A stretch of 48,328 nt of DNA from Gp13-AA77 sp035578005 (GCA_035578005.1 DATJYK010000051.1:1-48328), one strand, 5' to 3'. Shown: positions 25,085 to 33,444, counted from the stretch's first letter. The notes: a model not told the origin generated them from the letters alone. Numbers and translations are program-made.

Positions 25085-26008
25085 ATGATCGTTTCCAAAA
25101 CTCAGCGGTTTATACCGATGATCCAGGGTTTAGGACCGGCGCTCTGTGCCCTGCTGGCATGGGACCTTGTGATCGTGGTGTGCTATCAGGTGTTGCACTG
25201 GCATTGGGTCGGGTCGCCCTACGTGCCGATAGGGTCCTTCGGCGCGGTCCTCGGCATCATCGTGGGCTTCCGGAACAGCTCAGCATACGGACGCTGGTGG
25301 GAGGGGCGGATACTCTGGGGCGCAATCGTGAATAAGAGCCGCACGTTTGCGCGGTTGGTGCTGACGACGATGTCGCCGCAGGAGGCTGCGACGCCTGCCG
25401 AGCAAGAGGAGGTCGCATCCTTGCAGCGGAAACTGGTGATCCATCAGATAGCATATGTTCACGCCCTCCGCCAGCAGCTCCGCAGGCTCGACCCAGTTCC
25501 CGTCATCGCCGACTTGGTGCCGGAAGAGGATCCGGCAGAGCTCGCACGCGACAAGAATGTGGCGCTGAGGCTGCAAACCCGGATGAGCGCGATGCTGATC
25601 GCGGCGCGCAAGCGCGGCTGGCTGGATCAATGGCAGTGGCAGTCGATCAACGAGAGCCTGTCAGCCCTGATGGATGCGCAGGGCGGCGCGGAGCGCATCA
25701 AAAACACGCCGATGCCCAAGCAGTTTGACTTCTTTCCCAGACTCTTCGTGCAGATTTACTGCCTGATGCTGCCCATCGGAATGGTGGTGAGCATGGGGTG
25801 GTACACGCCGCTAGGTTCGACACTGGTAGGATTCCTCTTCCTGGCGTTGGACAAGATAGGACGCGACCTGGAGGATCCCTTCGAGAACACCATTCATGAC
25901 GTGCCGATCACGGCGGTCGCGACAACCATCGAGATCAATCTGCGGCAGTTGCTGGGCGAAACTGAGCTGCCGCCACCAGAGCAGCCGGTTCACGGCGTCT
26001 TGTGGTAA
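25085..26008 (+). CDS. Bestrophin-family anion channel
   Basis: Membrane protein of 307 residues of the bacterial bestrophin (UPF0187/YneE) family. Family blocks: SFGAVLGIIVGFRNSSAYGRWWEGRILWG near residues 52-80, a QRKLVIHQIAYVHALRQQLR segment, GGAERIKNTPMPKQ (about 199-212), LLPIGMV, and GRDLEDPFENTIHDVPI near the C-terminus. Bacterial homologues form pentameric channels; some conduct anions, others cations, and eukaryotic or algal members pass bicarbonate. A beta-carbonic anhydrase gene follows within 100 nt on the same strand, which favours bicarbonate or chloride as substrate here. The ribosome binding site is weak. Confidence 0.88.
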   Translation: MIVSKTQRFIPMIQGLGPALCALLAWDLVIVVCYQVLHWHWVGSPYVPIGSFGAVLGIIVGFRNSSAYGRWWEGRILWGAIVNKSRTFARLVLTTMSPQEAATPAEQEEVASLQRKLVIHQIAYVHALRQQLRRLDPVPVIADLVPEEDPAELARDKNVALRLQTRMSAMLIAARKRGWLDQWQWQSINESLSALMDAQGGAERIKNTPMPKQFDFFPRLFVQIYCLMLPIGMVVSMGWYTPLGSTLVGFLFLALDKIGRDLEDPFENTIHDVPITAVATTIEINLRQLLGETELPPPEQPVHGVLW

Positions 26009-26104
26009 TCAAGTAAATGAGATTGAGCACCCCGATTACGACTACGCCGCTCGGACGGAATTCACCAGATTGGTGGAGGCTGTCTTTCGCAGCCATTGGG
26101 AGGA

Positions 26105-26725
26105 ATGATCGTGCTAACAGAAGCGCAGCGTGACAAATTGACGCCAGATGAAATCATCGCGCTCATGAAGAAAGGTAACGAGCGCTTTCGCAAGGGGGAA
26201 AGGCTCACGCGCTACCACATCGAGGATCGCGATGCCTCGACCAAAGGCCAGTACCCTGCGGCCATCATTCTCAGTTGTATCGACTCACGCGCGCCGGCTG
26301 AGGTCATCATGGACCTTGGCATCGGCGAGGTCTTCAACGCCCGGGTTGCCGGCAACGTCTCAAGCGACGACATCCTCGGCAGCATGGAGTTCGCCTGCAA
26401 GCTGGCCGGCGCCAAGGTCGTTCTGGTGATGGGACACACATCGTGCGGTGCCGTTAAAGGAGCCATTGACGAGGCGAAGCTGGATAATCTTACGGGGCTG
26501 CTCGAGAAGATTAAACCGGCCGTCGAGGCGACTACCTTTCGGGGCGATCGTTCCTCGAAGAACACGGCTTTCGTGGACGCCGTGGCATTGAAGAATGTCG
26601 AGTTGACGATCAATTCCATTCGAGAAAAGAGCGCCGTACTTCGGGATCTGGAGTCTACTAAATCCATAAAGATTGTAGGATCGCTCTACAACCTGGAAAC
26701 AGCGACGGTGGAGTTTTTGGCCTGA
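26105..26725 (+). CDS. Cytoplasmic beta-carbonic anhydrase
   Basis: Protein of 206 residues with no signal peptide. Zinc site residues are Cys58 and Asp60 in SCIDSR and His111 and Cys114 in MGHTSCGAVKGA; the rest (NARVAGNVSSDDILGSMEFA, IVGSLYNLETATVEFL) is typical of beta enzymes related to the periplasmic one at 10841. GGGAGGA (26098-26104) abuts ATG 26105, which is tight; GTG 26111 has better spacing. An unassigned upstream frame ending at TGA 26106-26108 (last residues DYDYAARTEFTRLVEAVF, then RSHWEE) overlaps the ATG as ATGA, which instead favours 26105. Probably co-transcribed with the bestrophin gene. Confidence 0.9.
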   Translation: MIVLTEAQRDKLTPDEIIALMKKGNERFRKGERLTRYHIEDRDASTKGQYPAAIILSCIDSRAPAEVIMDLGIGEVFNARVAGNVSSDDILGSMEFACKLAGAKVVLVMGHTSCGAVKGAIDEAKLDNLTGLLEKIKPAVEATTFRGDRSSKNTAFVDAVALKNVELTINSIREKSAVLRDLESTKSIKIVGSLYNLETATVEFLA

Positions 26726-26854
26726 TAGGCTGTTGCCGGCTGACGTAAGTTCGTGATGGCACTCGCCGTCCGTGAGTAGTCAACTCGCGACCATGGCGTG
26801 GAAGGATCGCTAAGCGGGAACGATCATCCAAATTCCGAAAAGGAGAAGAACACG

Positions 26855-27442
26855 ATGAAAAGGCTCTCTCTAATTATTGTCGTGGCATTGCTTGCCATAG
26901 GAGCAAGCAGCGCCTGGGCTCAGGACGTTCGCTATAATTTTGCCAAGGATGCCAAGTTTTCTGACTTTAAGACCTATAAATGGGTTGATATCAACGGTTC
27001 AGATCACTTCGATCAGATTCAGCAAAAGCAAGTTGAAGACGCCATCGATTCCGAACTGGCCGCGAAGGGACTCACCAAGACTGATTCCGACGATGCCGAT
27101 CTGTACATTGGGTATCAGACGGCCATCAAGGAAGAAAAACAGTTCAACAGTTACTCGACCGGTTGGAACACGGGTCCGGGTTGGGGCGCGGGATGGTATG
27201 GCCCACGTGGTGCGTACTATGGGGGCGGCGGTATGAATAGCACCACCACGACCGGCTCCACCAGCACGATTCAGATCGGCCAATTGGATTTGGACATGTA
27301 TTCGAGCAAGGGGAAGGACCTGGTTTGGCGCGGCACCGTCAGCCACACCATCAATCCGAAAGCCAAGCCTGATAAGCAGGAGAAGCAGATCAAAAAATCA
27401 GTGACAAAGCTGTTGAAGAATTATCCGCCGCCACAGAAGTAG
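26855..27442 (+). CDS. DUF4136 exported protein, copy 3
   Basis: Protein of 195 residues, the most diverged of the three. Signal peptide MKRLSLIIVVALLAIGASSA, cleavage before QDVRY. It keeps YNFAKDAKFSDFKTYKWVD, GLTKTDSDDADLYIGYQTAI, the Gly/Trp loop (WNTGPGWGAGWYGPRGAYYG), TSTIQIGQLDLDMYSSKGKD and LLKNYPPPQK. AAAGGAG is about 7 nt upstream and the leader (GGAACGATCATCCAAAT) closely matches that of copy 2. It ends 4 nt from the stop of the convergent MscS gene. Role unknown, presumably envelope. Confidence 0.85.
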   Translation: MKRLSLIIVVALLAIGASSAWAQDVRYNFAKDAKFSDFKTYKWVDINGSDHFDQIQQKQVEDAIDSELAAKGLTKTDSDDADLYIGYQTAIKEEKQFNSYSTGWNTGPGWGAGWYGPRGAYYGGGGMNSTTTTGSTSTIQIGQLDLDMYSSKGKDLVWRGTVSHTINPKAKPDKQEKQIKKSVTKLLKNYPPPQK

Positions 27443-27446
27443 GCCG

Positions 27447-29147
27447 TTACCCTTGGTCGTCCTGTGGGTCGACGGCGCGAACACGAAATGCAGGAGGCTG
27501 GTAGGAGCCGGACCGGTAGCCCGCGGGAATGGTGGTTGTGTTGCCGTCGCGCAGCGCGGTGAAGTGCGGCGAGGCGATCTCGACGCCGGCTTCATTGAAC
27601 TTGTCCTGAATATTCTGATGAAGGTCTGAGTAGAGCTCCTGCATCTTGTCCGGTCTTACCGTATTGGCGTTCAGCTCATAAGAAACGAAAAAATCGTTCA
27701 GAGCTGTCTGGAGAACGAACGGAGCCGGATCTTTCAGGATGTACTGCGTCGCGAGGGCAGCGCTGATGAGGAGTTCGTGGACTTTACGCCAGGGAGCGTC
27801 GTAGCCAATGGTCACCGTCGTGTGGAAGGTGACGCCGCCTGCCTTGGCCTCAGTGCTGTAATTCTGCACGGCTGCGCCCATGACGAGGCCGTTGGGAATC
27901 GTGATGACTTCCTTCTTCTGCGTTTCTATACGAGTCACCAGCAAGCCCTTTTCCAATACTTGGCCGAGAGTGTCGCCGATTTTGACCATGTCTCCAACCT
28001 GAAAGGAGCGAGTGTAGTTGAGGATAGTCCCGGCCACCGCGTTGGCCACGGCGGACGACGACCCCAGTGAGAGCAGAACGCCCAGGAAAATTGTGATTCC
28101 CTGGAAGGCGGGACTTTTGGAACCAGGCAGGTAAGGAAAGACCACAACGGCAGCGAGCGCCAGGACCAGTAGCCGCACCAGATTGGCCGTGGGGTGAGCC
28201 CAGTCTGGATAGAACTTGGAGATTTTCAGTCTGCCAGTTTCGATGTCTCTGAATATCTGTCGATTGAGCCCAAGGACGAGATATGTGATGACGACGATGG
28301 CAATCACCAGGATCAGGTTCGGCAAATAGTCCACCACCGCCCTGCCAAAGGCCGCCAACTGCGAGGACAGCCAAGACGTGGTCTGCAGCGACGTTTGCTG
28401 AGTCTGGGGGAAAAACCGCAAGACAGTGGCGATATAAGCCTGAAGCAACCCGATGACAACCAGCCATCCGAAGGCTTTGACCAGGATGAGCAAGGGCCTC
28501 CATAGATAGGCTAGTGAAACGCTCCAGCGGGGGCCTTCCCCGGCGTGCTTCACGTGCAGGCTCATCCATCGCTCAAATCGGGTCAGCATCAGTCCGCGAA
28601 TCTTCCAGAGCGTTCGCAGCAATACGAGAAGGGCCACGGTAATCAGCGCCGTGTAAAGCACACCGAGAAGCAGCTTCTTCCATGTGTGTTCCTCCCGGTA
28701 GCGCAGCACAGTTCGCCGAATGAGCTCAGCGTCTTCGGCGGCGAGGTGTTGGCGAACTGCCCCCGCGGCCTCAGCGTCCGCCTCCGTTATGGCCATGATC
28801 AGGTCATCGCCGCTCCGGATTTCGCTCCAGGCATCGCGCTCTTCAACATGAAGGGATTCGACGGGTATGGAACGAGTGTTGGCAAGCTGCACGATGCGGT
28901 CCCGGATGGCCTCAGCCCGATCTGCCGCCGTGACTCCGCCGATCGAAGCGTAAATATGCAAGACGACGCGGCCATCGATCACTACGCGTGCCCCCGTGAC
29001 CTCTTCTTCGAGAGGAGCCGGTGAACTGTTTTGTGATTCTTGCTGGGCCGCTTCTCGGCTCACCTTCTGCGGTTGAGCCGCTGCGACGACGGCGCCGAGT
29101 TGGAGCACCAGGGCCCAAGCAAGCACGGACCTGAACGTAAATTTCAT
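27447..29147 (-). CDS. MscS-family mechanosensitive channel 1
   Basis: Protein of 566 residues. A signal peptide (LAWALVLQLGAVVAAAQ) leads to a periplasmic domain of about 130 residues (VVLHIYASIGGVTAADRAEAIRDRI, a BON-like or small alpha/beta fold), then four to five membrane helices. The MscS pore helix and beta domain follow: GSSSAVANAVAGTILNYTRSF, QVGDMVKIGDTLGQVLEKG, VITIPNGLVMGAAVQNYS (about residues 370-440), then the alpha/beta cytoplasmic vestibule. It should release solutes on hypo-osmotic shock. Last gene of a minus-strand envelope group whose first gene is a second MscS homologue; it is separated from the previous gene by 163 nt and may have its own promoter. Confidence 0.9.
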   Translation of the reverse strand: MKFTFRSVLAWALVLQLGAVVAAAQPQKVSREAAQQESQNSSPAPLEEEVTGARVVIDGRVVLHIYASIGGVTAADRAEAIRDRIVQLANTRSIPVESLHVEERDAWSEIRSGDDLIMAITEADAEAAGAVRQHLAAEDAELIRRTVLRYREEHTWKKLLLGVLYTALITVALLVLLRTLWKIRGLMLTRFERWMSLHVKHAGEGPRWSVSLAYLWRPLLILVKAFGWLVVIGLLQAYIATVLRFFPQTQQTSLQTTSWLSSQLAAFGRAVVDYLPNLILVIAIVVITYLVLGLNRQIFRDIETGRLKISKFYPDWAHPTANLVRLLVLALAAVVVFPYLPGSKSPAFQGITIFLGVLLSLGSSSAVANAVAGTILNYTRSFQVGDMVKIGDTLGQVLEKGLLVTRIETQKKEVITIPNGLVMGAAVQNYSTEAKAGGVTFHTTVTIGYDAPWRKVHELLISAALATQYILKDPAPFVLQTALNDFFVSYELNANTVRPDKMQELYSDLHQNIQDKFNEAGVEIASPHFTALRDGNTTTIPAGYRSGSYQPPAFRVRAVDPQDDQG

Positions 29148-29186
29148 ACCGAGAACAGCCGAGGCAATCAGAGGGTCTCAACCCTT

Positions 29187-29360
29187 ATGAAAAAGATTGT
29201 CTCCTTTCTGTTGATTGGGTTGTGCGCCAATGCGACCGTAATGCACCAGGCCACTGAGGATGTGAGCGCACCCGTGGATTTTGCTGCACTCCCTCGGAAC
29301 CGGCTATGCGCTACCGCGCAACCGGGAGCGACGCGGGCTGCTGAAGCCGAAACTCGATAA
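29187..29360 (+). CDS. Possible small exported peptide (weak)
   Basis: Frame of 57 residues whose first 20 (MKKIVSFLLIGLCANATVMH) look like a signal peptide. It lies in the 163-nt gap between the MscS and glycine-zipper genes on the opposite strand and overlaps the end of the latter by 50 nt. There is no good ribosome binding site (GAGGG 12 nt upstream). The tail resembles nothing. Low confidence. Confidence 0.2.
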   Translation: MKKIVSFLLIGLCANATVMHQATEDVSAPVDFAALPRNRLCATAQPGATRAAEAETR

Positions 29361-29931
29361 GAGACTCGCTCGGGATCGAGAGCTGCTGGCCTTTCTTGGA
29401 ACCGGCCATGATGGTTCCGCCAACCGCGCCGGCGCCTAAGCCGATGAGGGCTCCTTTTCCGCCACCTGCAATGCCGCCGATCAGCGCACCCAACCCGGCC
29501 CCGCCGGCAACCTTGCCCGCCGTCTTCTTACCCTCTCCTTGACCCTTGATATCAAAGGTGTCGGTGAGCAGCGGATAAGCCGTGCCGTTCATGACGATGT
29601 CCGTTAGTTCCAGAGTCAATTGAGAGCTTCCGGACATCTTCCCCGCCGATGAGGCCTGAGCCAGACGCCCGTGAACCTTGGTACCCCACGGAGCCACTAC
29701 CTCGTCGTTGGCCACCAAGTTCGTCTCGAGAGTTCCTGTGAAACGGTCGCCTGTCTTTTGCTTGGTGGTATCTATCGGATCGATGGTTCGCACCAGGATT
29801 CGAGTTCCGGCGGGAACGCTGACTCGCTTTTTGCTCTGGGGAGTAGCAGCGCCGAGACTCCCGACCGATATCGCACCTGTAGCCGTCATGCCCACCACGA
29901 GAGCGGCCGCCCAAACAAATAGCTTTCGCAT
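29311..29931 (-). CDS. Exported glycine-zipper envelope protein
   Basis: Protein of 206 residues. After a signal peptide (LFVWAAALVVGMTATGAISV) it has a beta-rich domain (KKRVSVPAGTRILVRTIDPI, DTTKQKTGDRFTGTLETNLV, VVAPWGTKVHGRLAQ, SQLTLELTDIVMNG) and then a glycine zipper (GGAGLGALIGGIAGGGKGAL, GLGAGAVGGTIMAGSKKGQ) before a final SESLIEFRLQQP strand. The same domain order occurs in exported acidobacterial proteins of unknown function; the zipper suggests membrane insertion or oligomerisation. It follows the helical periplasmic protein gene by 24 nt, so they share a transcript. Confidence 0.75.
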   Translation of the reverse strand: MRKLFVWAAALVVGMTATGAISVGSLGAATPQSKKRVSVPAGTRILVRTIDPIDTTKQKTGDRFTGTLETNLVANDEVVAPWGTKVHGRLAQASSAGKMSGSSQLTLELTDIVMNGTAYPLLTDTFDIKGQGEGKKTAGKVAGGAGLGALIGGIAGGGKGALIGLGAGAVGGTIMAGSKKGQQLSIPSESLIEFRLQQPASLPVAR

Positions 29932-29955
29932 ATGAGTTTCTCCTCTGCATGAGAT

Positions 29956-30501
29956 TTACGAGCTTTGCCCGACGACAGGCAGCTCCGAAGCGATCTGCAA
30001 ATCGATGATCAGCAGTAACTGGTGCTCCACCTGGACAAAGCGCGCCGCCGTGATCGCGCCCACAGCCTCCTTGACGCGATCGTAGGTCTTGGCGAGCAGT
30101 TCCGCGCGCTGATTTTGATAGGCCATCGCACTCTTGATCAATTCGTCGGCCTTTTCGTCCGTCATCTGGTTGTAGGTGCGGGCGTATTCTTTAATGTTGG
30201 CCACTCTCTGGTCATTCAACTTCGTCAGCTCGGCATCGTAATCGTTATAAATCGGCCAGAACTTCGCCGCGTCGGTAGCACTCAGTGCCATCATCACCCC
30301 CATCATTTCCGCCTTCTGCTGCCTCACGTCTGAGCGCATCAGCTTGATGTATTCGTCCATATTCTGCTGGCGCGCGCTGGGGGTGGACGTAGCGGCTTTC
30401 CGGGAGGTCTTGGGAGTGGCTTCTTGCGGCCAGCCAGGAGATGTAACCAGCATCGGCACGACGCACACTATTGCCAGCAACATGCGATTTAACGGTTTCA
30501 T
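29956..30501 (-). CDS. Helical periplasmic protein with FWPIY motif, copy 1
   Basis: Protein of 181 residues. Signal peptide (RMLLAIVCVVPMLVTSPGWPQ) followed by a nearly all-helical mature part: MDEYIKLMRSDVRQQKAEMM, the block LSATDAAKFWPIYNDYDAEL, DEKADELIKSAMAYQNQRAEL and an end helix VEHQLLLIIDLQIASELPVV. The size, helix content and LSxxDxxxFWPIY block recall the Spy/CpxP type of periplasmic chaperone or sensor, although the LTxxQ motif is absent, so that link is only suggestive. A paralog is encoded 59 nt upstream. Expected to act in the periplasm under envelope stress. Confidence 0.75.
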   Translation of the reverse strand: MKPLNRMLLAIVCVVPMLVTSPGWPQEATPKTSRKAATSTPSARQQNMDEYIKLMRSDVRQQKAEMMGVMMALSATDAAKFWPIYNDYDAELTKLNDQRVANIKEYARTYNQMTDEKADELIKSAMAYQNQRAELLAKTYDRVKEAVGAITAARFVQVEHQLLLIIDLQIASELPVVGQSS

Positions 30502-30560
30502 ACCCTTTCATCCTTTCTGCTTGAGTTTTTTCATCTGCCGGTTTGTCGCACCGGCACAGG

Positions 30561-31082
30561 CTAAGGCTCGATGAGCGGAAGTTGAGACGCCAACTGCAGA
30601 TCGATCATCAACTGCACCCGCCGATCCAATTGATAGAAGAGGGCGGTTTTCTGGGCCGACAGTACCTTGCGAAAGGTCGGAAAATACTTCATTCTCAACT
30701 GGGTGACGGACTCATCCACGGCCAGCCACTTCTTCACAGAGCCGTCGGCCTGATCGGCGGTCAACGTGCCGGAATTTTGTACGTACTGTTTGATCAAGTC
30801 ATATTTCGTATGGTTAGTCTGGACCAGATCGTTGACGTACTGCTCATAAATTGGCCAGAATTTCTCCGCCTCGTCGCCAGTGAGGTTCATATTGGCAGCG
30901 ATGATCTGCTTTCTCTGAGAGCGAAGGTCCTTCCGTAGCAGTGCGATGTCCTGATCGATTGATGCCGCGGGTGGAGCTGCAGCTTGCGACGAATTACCCT
31001 GGGCGAGCACCACACTGCTGGTCAACAGAAGTATTGCCAACAATACCGACATCACGAGGCTATTCCGCTTCCGTTTGCTCAT
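30561..31082 (-). CDS. Helical periplasmic protein with FWPIY motif, copy 2
   Basis: Protein of 173 residues and paralog of the next gene. Signal peptide (SLVMSVLLAILLLTSSVVLA, cleavage before QGNS). The mature part is helical: DIALLRKDLRSQRKQIIAAN, MNLTGDEAEKFWPIYEQYV, a QLRMKYFPTFRKVLSAQKTA segment that resembles the Spy-like LSxxQ... layout, and RRVQLMIDLQLASQLPLIEP. Both copies share FWPIY, the (R/Q)VEHQLLLIIDLQIASELP-type last helix and the signal. It lies 78 nt after the MscS2 gene. Function is not established. Confidence 0.75.
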   Translation of the reverse strand: MSKRKRNSLVMSVLLAILLLTSSVVLAQGNSSQAAAPPAASIDQDIALLRKDLRSQRKQIIAANMNLTGDEAEKFWPIYEQYVNDLVQTNHTKYDLIKQYVQNSGTLTADQADGSVKKWLAVDESVTQLRMKYFPTFRKVLSAQKTALFYQLDRRVQLMIDLQLASQLPLIEP

Positions 31083-31160
31083 GTACCCTCCTAATTTTTA
31101 GATCCGTTTCGAATCAGTACCTCACGAAACGCTATTCTCCGAGCAGGCCGAGAACGCACG

Positions 31161-32924
31161 CTAAGACACCATCGCTTGATCCCCCTGCTCCTGCTCCTTC
31201 TGTCCGTGAACACGCTCGATGATCTCCTGTCTTTTTTCTGCGCCCAAACGTGAATCTTCAGCAAGATACGTCGTCTGCGACGGCAAGGCGATACCGGTTC
31301 CGGCGCGCTCGATAATGTCCATAATTCGGAGCAGCAGTTCTTCCTGCACCTCAAGGAAGGCAGCATAGTCCGCAAGCGGGACATAGGCGAAGATTTCCAG
31401 GTCGAGCGATGAGCCTCCGAAGCGGATAAGCCGAACCCGCGCGTCGTTCGGTTCCACCTTCGGATGCTCCCGCAAGAGCTTGCGGACTTCCTCGAGAACG
31501 TAACGGAGCTGGTCGGCAGTGGTCTCGTACCTCAAACCGATAACGTGGCGAAACCAGATTCTCTGCCTGGACGCGTAGTTTTCCACGATCATCGAGGCGA
31601 GTTGACCGTTTGGGACCGTCAGCAACGTGTGGTTCAGCGTACGAACCCGCGTGGAGCGAAGCCCGATATCCTCGATGGTTCCCAAGGAATCGCCAATCTT
31701 GCAGAAATCCCCAACGCGAAGCGGTTGATCCGCCACAATCATGATAGTACCGAAGACGTTCTCGATGGTCTTTTGGGCCGCAAAGGCGAGCGCGACACCG
31801 CCGAGACCCAAGCCGGTCACGACCGTCGTAGGATTGATTCCTGTCTTATAGAGGATGGCCACCAAAGCGATAACCGCGACTACCGCCTTAAGAACCCAGC
31901 GAGCAAGGCGCAAATGCGCGATTCTAAAAAGAGAGTTTGTTCTTCGAAGACGCGCTACCGCCACGTCCGTGACCAGGTCCAACGTGCGCGCGAGGAGCCA
32001 GGCAAAACCCAGGATTGCAACTACCTGGGCCACAATGTCCCGCCAGATTTGACGCGCCACCAGCGTCTGTGCGAGAGGCGCAGCGGCAAAGACCAAGTAA
32101 GCAAGAATCAGTACACGAAGGGGACCGAGAAAGCCTGCCCGCAAGACAACCGGGCTCGTGCCCAGAAGACGGAAAACTCCTCTGATCGCGAACCCCAGCA
32201 CCGCCGTGATCAGCAGGACCAGACAAAAGGCTATCGAAATGACGAGGGGTATTAGAATCCACCTAAACACAGGAATTCCCAGAAATCGATTCTCGACGAG
32301 TGCCTTCGGAATGTACGCCTCAAACCACGGGGCCTCGAGATTACGCGCGAGTTCCGGTACCTGATTGAGCGTCTCTGCAGAAAATAACCAGTAAGGGGGG
32401 CGCTTCGCTGTCGGTTCAACGCGGTCAAGGAGGATTACCAAGCTCTGGTCGGCGATACGGGCCGTGCCGATTTCGTTCCGCGTTTTGCGCCATTGTTCCT
32501 GGGGAACGCCCTCAGGGTTCTTGCTTACGGTGTCAAGGTCTAGGCTTAGTCCCCTATCCAGCACCAATTTGAGCTGGCGTGCCAATTCCTGCTTCTGTGG
32601 CGCTGCCTGCTTGGAATCCAAGAAGTCAGCGCCGCGCGCCCAGTCGTCAGATTCGGCTGCCTTAAGGAAACCTACGACCGTGCCGTAAGGACTGTCGCGG
32701 CCCAGGGGGTCTTGGGGCACTTCTTGTGGAGGTGGTGTAGGGGTGGTCTGTGGGGCAGGCGGCTGGTTGGAGACCGCTTTCTGGAGCAGTTTCTGGCCCC
32801 AAACCGGCCCCGCTGAAAGAACGCTGGCCAGCGCTAGGAAAATTACATACTTCAGCCGCGTCCATAATCTGTTGAATAATCGACACCGCGCGGCGTGCAC
32901 TCCGCACTGGATCGGATCTGGCAT
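31161..32924 (-). CDS. MscS-family mechanosensitive channel 2
   Basis: Protein of 587 residues. A signal peptide or first helix (YVIFLALASVLSAGPVWGQ) is followed by a Pro/Gln linker, a periplasmic domain (about 70-190: GTVVGFLKAAESDDWARGADFL and later QLKLVLDRGLSLDLDTVSK), several membrane helices and the MscS core: GLGLGGVALAFAAQKTIENVFG, QPLRVGDFCKIGDSLGTIEDIG, TRVRTLNHTLLTVPNGQLAS, then a C-terminal alpha/beta domain. First gene of the minus-strand envelope group; differs strongly from MscS1, so the two likely gate at different tensions or serve different conditions. The start follows a purine-rich AAGAAAGAAGAAAG. Confidence 0.88.
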   Translation of the reverse strand: MPDPIQCGVHAARCRLFNRLWTRLKYVIFLALASVLSAGPVWGQKLLQKAVSNQPPAPQTTPTPPPQEVPQDPLGRDSPYGTVVGFLKAAESDDWARGADFLDSKQAAPQKQELARQLKLVLDRGLSLDLDTVSKNPEGVPQEQWRKTRNEIGTARIADQSLVILLDRVEPTAKRPPYWLFSAETLNQVPELARNLEAPWFEAYIPKALVENRFLGIPVFRWILIPLVISIAFCLVLLITAVLGFAIRGVFRLLGTSPVVLRAGFLGPLRVLILAYLVFAAAPLAQTLVARQIWRDIVAQVVAILGFAWLLARTLDLVTDVAVARLRRTNSLFRIAHLRLARWVLKAVVAVIALVAILYKTGINPTTVVTGLGLGGVALAFAAQKTIENVFGTIMIVADQPLRVGDFCKIGDSLGTIEDIGLRSTRVRTLNHTLLTVPNGQLASMIVENYASRQRIWFRHVIGLRYETTADQLRYVLEEVRKLLREHPKVEPNDARVRLIRFGGSSLDLEIFAYVPLADYAAFLEVQEELLLRIMDIIERAGTGIALPSQTTYLAEDSRLGAEKRQEIIERVHGQKEQEQGDQAMVS

Positions 32925-32945
32925 GACGCTTTCTTCTTTCTTTGC

Positions 32946-33089
32946 TTAAAACGCTTCACCCGCACCCATGCTCCACGTATGCCCGTTTTTCCCTTGAGCA
33001 ACGTCGAGACGATGGTTCACAGGATACTTCGGGCTTAGGACGAATCTGTGCCCCGCCCCGATACTCGACAGCAGGTTATCGTATCTGAA
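32946..33089 (-). pseudogene. C-terminal remnant of an Omp85/BamA-type protein
   Basis: The last 47 residues of a minus-strand frame match the end of bacterial surface antigen (BamA/TamA-like) barrels: NLLSSIGAGHRFVLSPKYP, then RLDVAQGKNGHTWSMGAGEAF, with the GAGxRF strand, the xLRxDxAxGKxG strand and the terminal Phe. Upstream, the frame loses all resemblance to the family, and no other frame within 33090-33390 restores it. It is therefore a 3' fragment of a gene that has lost most of its length. The gap between this and the MscS2 gene is 21 nt. Confidence 0.55.
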
Positions 33090-33390
33090 CCTGCCACGTG
33101 TCTTCCCAGATTGGGAAACGAGCACCTTCTTTCGACCCTGGTGTAACGGGTGCGGCACCAAGCCCTGTGGCGCATGCAGGGACCGGGCGGCGGGGGCGTG
33201 CGCCATCACTCTTCCCGGCATTAAATTGGCTGCCATCAGAGAGCTGACAATGCCCATTTTGCTTTGCACGCTCGGTCGTTCTAAGCTGGCGATTACGCAA
33301 GACGGGATCATTGGCACCCAGGGACACGATATTGACTCTGTGTCACGACGCAGTCTACACCTTTCTATCGCCGGCGCGCCCAAGCTGTAA

Positions 33391-33406
33391 CTGTCAAAAA
33401 TGACAG
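33391..33406. promoter_or_regulatory. CTGTCA-N4-TGACAG site 1 upstream of OM gene
   Basis: CTGTCA-AAAA-TGACAG, a perfect copy of the motif at 10022-10037. A second copy follows at 33445, so the two sites are 54 nt apart (about five helical turns). Confidence 0.55.
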
Positions 33407-33444
33407 GCGCGGCCCGGAGTTGGTCGGTAACGACGGGGGTAAAC

